From positions 3,565,501 through 3,629,500 of the forward strand of contig NC_088325.1 of NCBI RefSeq assembly GCF_910592395.1: DNA of 64,000 nt. The letters are read 5' to 3'. Origin of the DNA: Lineus longissimus (taxonomy: Eukaryota; Nemertea; Pilidiophora; Heteronemertea; Lineidae). Positions 58,830 through 64,000 of the stretch are shown here, in pieces (position 1 is the stretch's first letter; every line of letters begins with the position of its first letter). Both the position numbers and the translations under genes were made by a program. Below the pieces are notes generated by a model that was given only the letters and a program-made list of their open reading frames with translations, ran no database searches and was not told the DNA's origin.

Positions 58830-59201
58830 CTAATAAAAACAGACTTTCACTCTTGCCTGGGTCACTTGCGTGATTGATGAGCTATTTTTGTAGGAGCAAC
58901 CTGCAAAATTATCACCGCAATGCAGGTTGAAATACTCTGTCTGGGTATAAGATGGTAATTGTTGGGTTTGACATTTATTGCAGGTTGCAGCAATGACTGG
59001 TCCTTGTTGCAGATGCCTGTGATGATCCCCGCAGATGAGGTACACTGGCCCCCATCCCTCCAGCATCGCCAGCAGCGTGCAGAGTCCCGCTTTGGATAAG
59101 GCACCCATCCGTAGCTGGGTCACTATCCATCGTTTCTCGCCTCGCAGAAGAACACCTCCGCCATCACCCCTACATATGCCCCTCTCATGTAGTCTTTTCA
59201 T
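58830..59201 (-). other. antisense 123-codon frame in unit-4 upstream block
   Basis: Continuous frame containing 'LCTLLAMLEGWGPVYLICGD' and 'EYFNLHCGDNFAGCSYKNSS', with partial matches at 21017-21277, 6875-7105 and 44366-44602. Somewhat Cys/His-rich, but no family is recognised, and the copies are frameshifted against each other. Confidence 0.25.
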
Positions 59202-59820
59202 GACTGTTCACTCTCTTCCTCCTTGTCCAGCACGTTTCTGACAGTCTGCTGCAGTCATGCAAACATAGGAAGACACATGTAAGCACTGGTGCGTCAGTGG
59301 CACACAACTCGCGGGTGCCTCGCGGGTATGTGGCGTGTCACTGGCGAGAAGCTGGACGGATGTCAATAATGATTTGGACTGTAGTATACAGTGCTTCAAA
59401 CTTTCGATAACACTTCCTCTTGATTTTGACCAAATTTTGAACTGGCCTCTGCTTGAGATCATCTTGTTCTTCATTTTCTTGTTCATTTTAACATCAGAAG
59501 AGCAATGTGGCTCCGGCAAGTACACTGGCCCTCTTCCCTCCAGCATCGCCAGCAGCGTGCACAGTTCCACTTGGGATAAGGCCCCCACTGTAGCTGGGTT
59601 ACTATGTGTCGCTTTTTTCCCTGCAGAAGAACAAGTTGTCCATCACCCCTACTGCAGAGCTGCCAAACCCTACAGGACCCATTTCAGATTTTTTCACCCG
59701 AAACTCTAATTTTTCAGATTTTAATGGTGCTGAATTCAGAGTTTTTAGTATTTCTTGACAACAAGTGCGATTCACCTCGCTCCACTGGTACTGCAATGGA
59801 AACTAGTATTGGGCAATTCG

Positions 59821-60408
59821 CCTAACAGCAAATTGCAGACCATATCCCTGGTGAAAGTATTTTGTCATGTTGAGAAATTAGGTTTGCACCAGGATATAAC
59901 CAGATAAATCAGAGGCAAATAACCCTGAATAACCAGCTGAATTAGGTTGTGACAGTAGGTGCATCATAAATACTAGAATTAGCGATGGTTCTGGGACTGC
60001 AACATCTCAGCATATGGATGGTCAGAATCCAGCAGACAACAAGCAAATGTAATCTGAATCTCAACATCTTTCGTATCTTTTGACGAGTTTTCTGGTCGAG
60101 TGAGGGAAACCAGTTGGCCATCTGATATGGCTGGTGGGGATGAAAGCTCCCAATGTTGGGACGACCAATAATACATTGCGTCTCCACAGTATTTATATTA
60201 TAATACCTCCCTCTATGCACACATGGTTCTGCTGCCAATTTTTTCTTCAAATGATCTAGGTGTCAATCATGCACTTGTGGGTACTGGCACCACGTAGGTA
60301 ACTTCTGATCTGATCTTAAGTGGCAGGTTTTTGGTGCTTTGTCCTGGTGCTCATTTTTAAGATGACAAAACACTATCACCAGGGATATGGTCTGCAATTG
60401 CTGTTAGG
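59821..60408. mobile_element. 588-bp inverted-repeat element
   Basis: Left 'cctaacagcaaattgcagac' and right, on the opposite strand, 'cctaacagcaattgcagacc' begin ~47-bp TIRs with one indel and few mismatches. A minus-strand 102-codon frame (59942-60250, including 'MANWFPSLDQKTRQKIRKML') lies inside and is unrecognised. Confidence 0.75.
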
Positions 60409-61984
60409 AAAGTCACAACCTGGGGAGAAAAAAATAAATGTGATTTAGACTTCGCATTCCTTTGAAGTGTAGGTTGCAACATCCCAGGCCATTGATGCAT
60501 GCATGGTCACAACATAGGGGCAACCGGGAATCATGGCAAGGATTTTTACAACCATTCTTTTGAGGTGTAGATTGTGATGTGAGGGAAGTGTCTTGATCTC
60601 TACATAAAATTCCTTCGACATGGTGCAACAAACCAGTCCAGTAGATATATACATGGTCATAGCATACGGCATCGAGACAACCAGTATGCAAGGTTAGGGC
60701 CAGGCCCAAGGGGTATGACCGATCAGCACTAAGAGTAAAAACGTAAAATGCAATAATATCTTTTTAAACTAACTGCCACAGTAGGTTTATTTATTCAGTC
60801 TTTTTGAAGTACAGTGAATAACAGTGAAAAGAACGAAATACGGCTGGAATATTATACTGGTTTGTCTTCGGACGGCAAATTCAGCACTGCACCGATGTCA
60901 AGGTTAAGACGGTTATACGACTTTGCCTCATCAGCTCCTCGTGGTCAAGGCTCCTATATCCGTGACTGATGCGGTCGCAGAACAGATGCTGATCATCCCC
61001 GTCACTGCGTCAGGCTGTAAAACAGAGCGAGGAAATATTTTAACTTCACCAGAAGTTTTATCATTCATTATTCAGACCAACAGACACTGCTACCTGCTAA
61101 TAGTCTATGAATTTCATTGTCATAATTCAGAACAAACACTTATCACCTTTGCTGACAATATTTTCAGAAGGTGTGTACATTCGTGTGTCCATTTACACTG
61201 CACGTGTATACGTGCTTTACTGTACATTTCTACAGGAGTGAGCAGGATGTACAGAAAAACGATCTCCAAAACTGTTGCTTTCAGCACTCGCGACACGTTA
61301 AGCGAGGTTTTAGCAATTATTTTCAGTGAAGGTATATCTCATGTGTAGAGTCTGGGTGATTTTGAGACATTCTTAGGTGTTTAAGGCGCACAGTTTGATG
61401 AAACTTGCCCGAATTCGTAATTTTTTTGATGAATGTATATCCGCCATTGCGGGGATCTGGAAACTTTCGGATGACAAGTTTGCCTCAAAAGATGGACGTG
61501 CTCCCTATAATCACCCAAACTAACAGCGAATATATATTCTTAAGATCCTTTTCTTGACCTCTGATGAGTTAATTTTGTCTGATGCAGTGTTTCAACACAA
61601 ATTTGAGGGCGATTACAATTACGAAAAAATCACACTCACCCAGTCTAGAATGCGTAGACGAAATGTCTGTTGGCTCTTCCATGTAGCGGGTATCCTCCCA
61701 CCTGTTCAGGTCGGGACAGATCAACGTTGAGCAACTTGCCTAATCGGTAAAAACGCGGGAGGCAGTGCTATTACCGGTACGGTTCAGAACCGGCGATTTT
61801 CATCAAAAATCACCCGAAAACTAAAAAAGTAAGCAACGGCTGCAAAAATAAAGTACACGTTGTTCGTTAGCAGGTTATGAAATGTAACCTAACCAAATTT
61901 CAGGTCGTTCCGTGCGGCAGTTTCGGAGATACGTGTCGAAAAACCACATCCCTCGGGTCCTGGCGATCGGCTCAGTAAAAACAA

Positions 61985-62018
61985 TAGACCATATCCACGG
62001 AGTTGTGGATATGGTCTA
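61985..62018. repeat. perfect 14-bp hairpin
   Basis: Arms 'tagaccatatccac' (61985-61998) and its complement (62005-62018), loop GGAGTT. The 'accatatcc' core is shared with the TIR at 59821. Confidence 0.7.
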
Positions 62019-62600
62019 ACTAAGAACTACGAAAAATACTTTTTCATGAATTCTGTTTTGTTCTCATATAGTACAGGCTTCAAAATCTAAATCAAGGGTC
62101 AAGTCTCTGATCGTGTCACATCATTTTCGTTTTGGTATTTTTAGTCAATGTCAATGGGTTTTTTATCACAGAACAAACATATAATTGATTCTTTGCCTGC
62201 CATTTCAACCTGACCAAAGTCCTAACCTGGCATTTTCCCAAATACACATTCGAGTGCTTTTTAAAGGATCAACAGACCTATTATCGCCATTATTACCAAG
62301 CTGTCGGCAGCCCAGTCATCTTCTACTCCACAGTAGTAGTTTCAATCATTATATTGCACATAAGATAAGAAAATTCAAAATCTAATAGAGTTTTCATACT
62401 ATTTTGATTTTAATTATGACAAGCCCTGAGAGAGCCCTCTGTGCCGTGATCATCTTCGTGCTGACTGATGCAACACGTTACAAGGAGGCAGCAAGCAGCA
62501 TCAAGATGTCATAGAGTCGTTCTGGATTATCTGCCATACTGGCAATGATGCTGGTGTTGGGCTACCAGGGTGACGCCAAGTCCAAACTCGGGTACCAACG

Positions 62601-63034
62601 TAATATCCTCCATACAATCGTGATATATGTATGATTGGCATCTGGCCTTCATTACCTGTGTATTCTACGAAACATTGAGCCCGTTACAGAATCATTTTGT
62701 TGATGATGTATGACTGGCATCTAGCCTTTATATTGGGTGTGTTCCAAGAATCACTAACAGCCAATCATTTAGCTCGTTACTAAAGGAAGATGTAGATGAT
62801 TTGTTTTATGGATTTGCTGCACCTGCAGTTTGCTTCCCCCCCCCCCCCCCCCTCTCTCACCATAACCACCGTTACCCTGTATGAGCTTTTTATGGGCCTA
62901 ATTTCGGCCTCGGCAAAACCCATCAAAATTGTTCATGCGCATGTAACGCGCCCCGGCCAGCACGAGCTGAATTGGTGTAATGCTAATTGTATAGTCCAAT
63001 GAAGATATTAGCCCGGGATATTTCATTTCTAGTA
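62601..63034. other. non-coding right of the array
   Basis: Contains a poly-C run near 62838-62851 and short open frames. No gene supported. Confidence 0.4.
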
Positions 63035-63502
63035 ACTGTAGAACAGAAAATTGGCGCGGCATAACATTTTCGCGACTGCCGGCTGATGGGACATATTCGC
63101 GGCATAATATTTTCGCGAGTCAAGAATTGTTTTCGTCTAAGATCTGCATGTACTGCTAATGAATAGGTGCTGAAGGGTGTGTCTAATAAGTATACTCAAA
63201 TCCACTGCCAATAGGTCTCAATGTATTGAAGGGGTGTGGAATTTGTGTTTGTTTTGTTTAATGTTAATTGTATATGTGCTAATTGCCATGGGTATACACG
63301 GTCTCAAATTTATCACCTCTTTATTGTTAAAGCTTAGATCTACATAGGGCCTAGCTGGATGCAATGCCTTTGGAGATATGACAACAATGACATGAAACTT
63401 TTGCTAAGCAAGTGATTTTCGCGGCAGAATATTTTCATGAGCATGGTCTACTCTACAAATTCACGAAAATATCCTGGATGCGAAATTTTTCCGTTCTACA
63501 GT
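63035..63502. mobile_element. 468-bp MITE candidate
   Basis: Ends 'actgtagaacagaaaatt' and, on the other strand, 'actgtagaacggaaaaatt'. Internal 'ttcgcggcataa' / 'attttcgcga' motifs repeat. No clear target duplication. Confidence 0.6.
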
Positions 63503-63639
63503 ACTTTTGGGCAGTGCAGAGTGGCCAGTATTACAGCTTAGGTGACCTCAATGGAAATTAATCTTTTACGTGGAAGTGGTTTTTTAACACTGCCCGAGCT
63601 CCCTCCCCGCCCTACAATGCCTACGCCACCAGGCATCTT

Positions 63640-64000
63640 CCGGTAACCTATTTGAAGACGTTGTTCAGAAGGGTTTGGTTTACTTCAAGACCTGTCACAT
63701 TAAAAAGTGTTGTAAAACCGGCTTTGAAGACTTTATAGAAAGTGGTTGATATACTTGAAGACAATGTCACATCCACCTAGAACAAATACTTGTGCAGCCC
63801 TATACGGAATACCTTTTTGAAGATGTCACTCGAAAAGGTTTGATTTTCTTGAAGACAATGTCACATCCAACCAGAATACTCCTGCCCCGTACGCATATAT
63901 ATCATCTTCGAATAGGTCATTCAGAAACCAGAGGTCACGCAAACTTGTCCATCATGGGAATACCGTATTCAAAAGGATTTAGTTTACTTGAAGACCTAGT
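63640..64000. repeat. degenerate tandem repeat at the right edge
   Basis: The motif 'gaagac-atgtcaca' with 'ttgaag' and 'aaaggtttg' variants recurs about every 90-120 bp and runs off the window. No reading frame is common to the copies. Confidence 0.5.

Larger units (their letters stand above)
57831..62600. pseudogene. unit 4: degenerate array unit without Ig exons
   Basis: Begins with the unit boundary motif near 57839. 57900-59800 repeats the upstream block. 60410-61700 resembles 24700-26600 (intron of gene 2). 61990-62335 resembles 21838-22134 just before the gene 2 leader, but stops before it. 62465-62600 resembles 9365-9500. I found no leader, V, C2 or transmembrane exon. It looks like a rearranged remnant. 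Confidence 0.6.

Overview
This is eukaryotic, intron-rich, AT-leaning DNA from a metazoan. It has short exons with consensus GT/AG splice sites, many MITE-like elements, a tRNA-derived SINE, long ~300-bp tandem repeats ending in GAC microsatellites, and no prokaryotic gene organisation. The style of the repeats (for example the 'aacaagaggccc' and 'gacctctgtgaccttgaaaa' families) suggests a marine invertebrate, perhaps a lophotrochozoan. That placement is inference, and the phylum cannot be fixed from the sequence alone.

The main content is a tandem array of immunoglobulin-superfamily membrane receptor genes on the + strand. By joining exons with compatible phases I reconstruct three complete models: gene 1 (8333-17295, 508 aa), gene 2 (22209-39886, 502 aa) and gene 3 (46467-55082, 508 aa). 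Each encodes a signal peptide, a V-type Ig, a two-exon C2-type Ig, a second V, a second two-exon C2, a transmembrane segment and a very short tail. All module boundaries are phase-1 introns, each C2 domain is split by a phase-0 intron, and in all three models the summed exon length closes the reading frame exactly. Genes 1 and 3 each have two near-identical signal-peptide exons. Gene 2 has one.

The array is built of four repeat units with recognisable starts near 5465, 19881, 43546 and 57831. Units 1 and 3 (about 14 kb each) are close copies. Unit 2 (about 24 kb) is older and swollen by unit-specific insertions. Unit 4 (57831-62600) keeps upstream and intronic fragments, but I find no Ig exons in it. 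Between genes 1 and 3 the first V exon differs about twice as much as its adjacent intron, and the changes are mostly amino-acid replacing. The two C2 modules inside one gene share gene-specific residues, which looks like intragenic exchange. This combination of tandem duplication, V-domain diversification and concerted evolution is what one expects of recognition receptors (immune or allorecognition), but function is inference.

Flanking the array on the left (3874-4882, - strand) are two exons of an IQ-motif, calmodulin-binding-type protein. The rest is repeats: a TTAA-flanked MITE (3441-3738), a 945-bp inverted-repeat element with a 9-bp target duplication (36748-37692), further TIR elements at 22544, 55578, 59821 and 63035, a ten-unit ~300-bp array (30102-33170), and a 541-bp tandem duplication (40011-41092).
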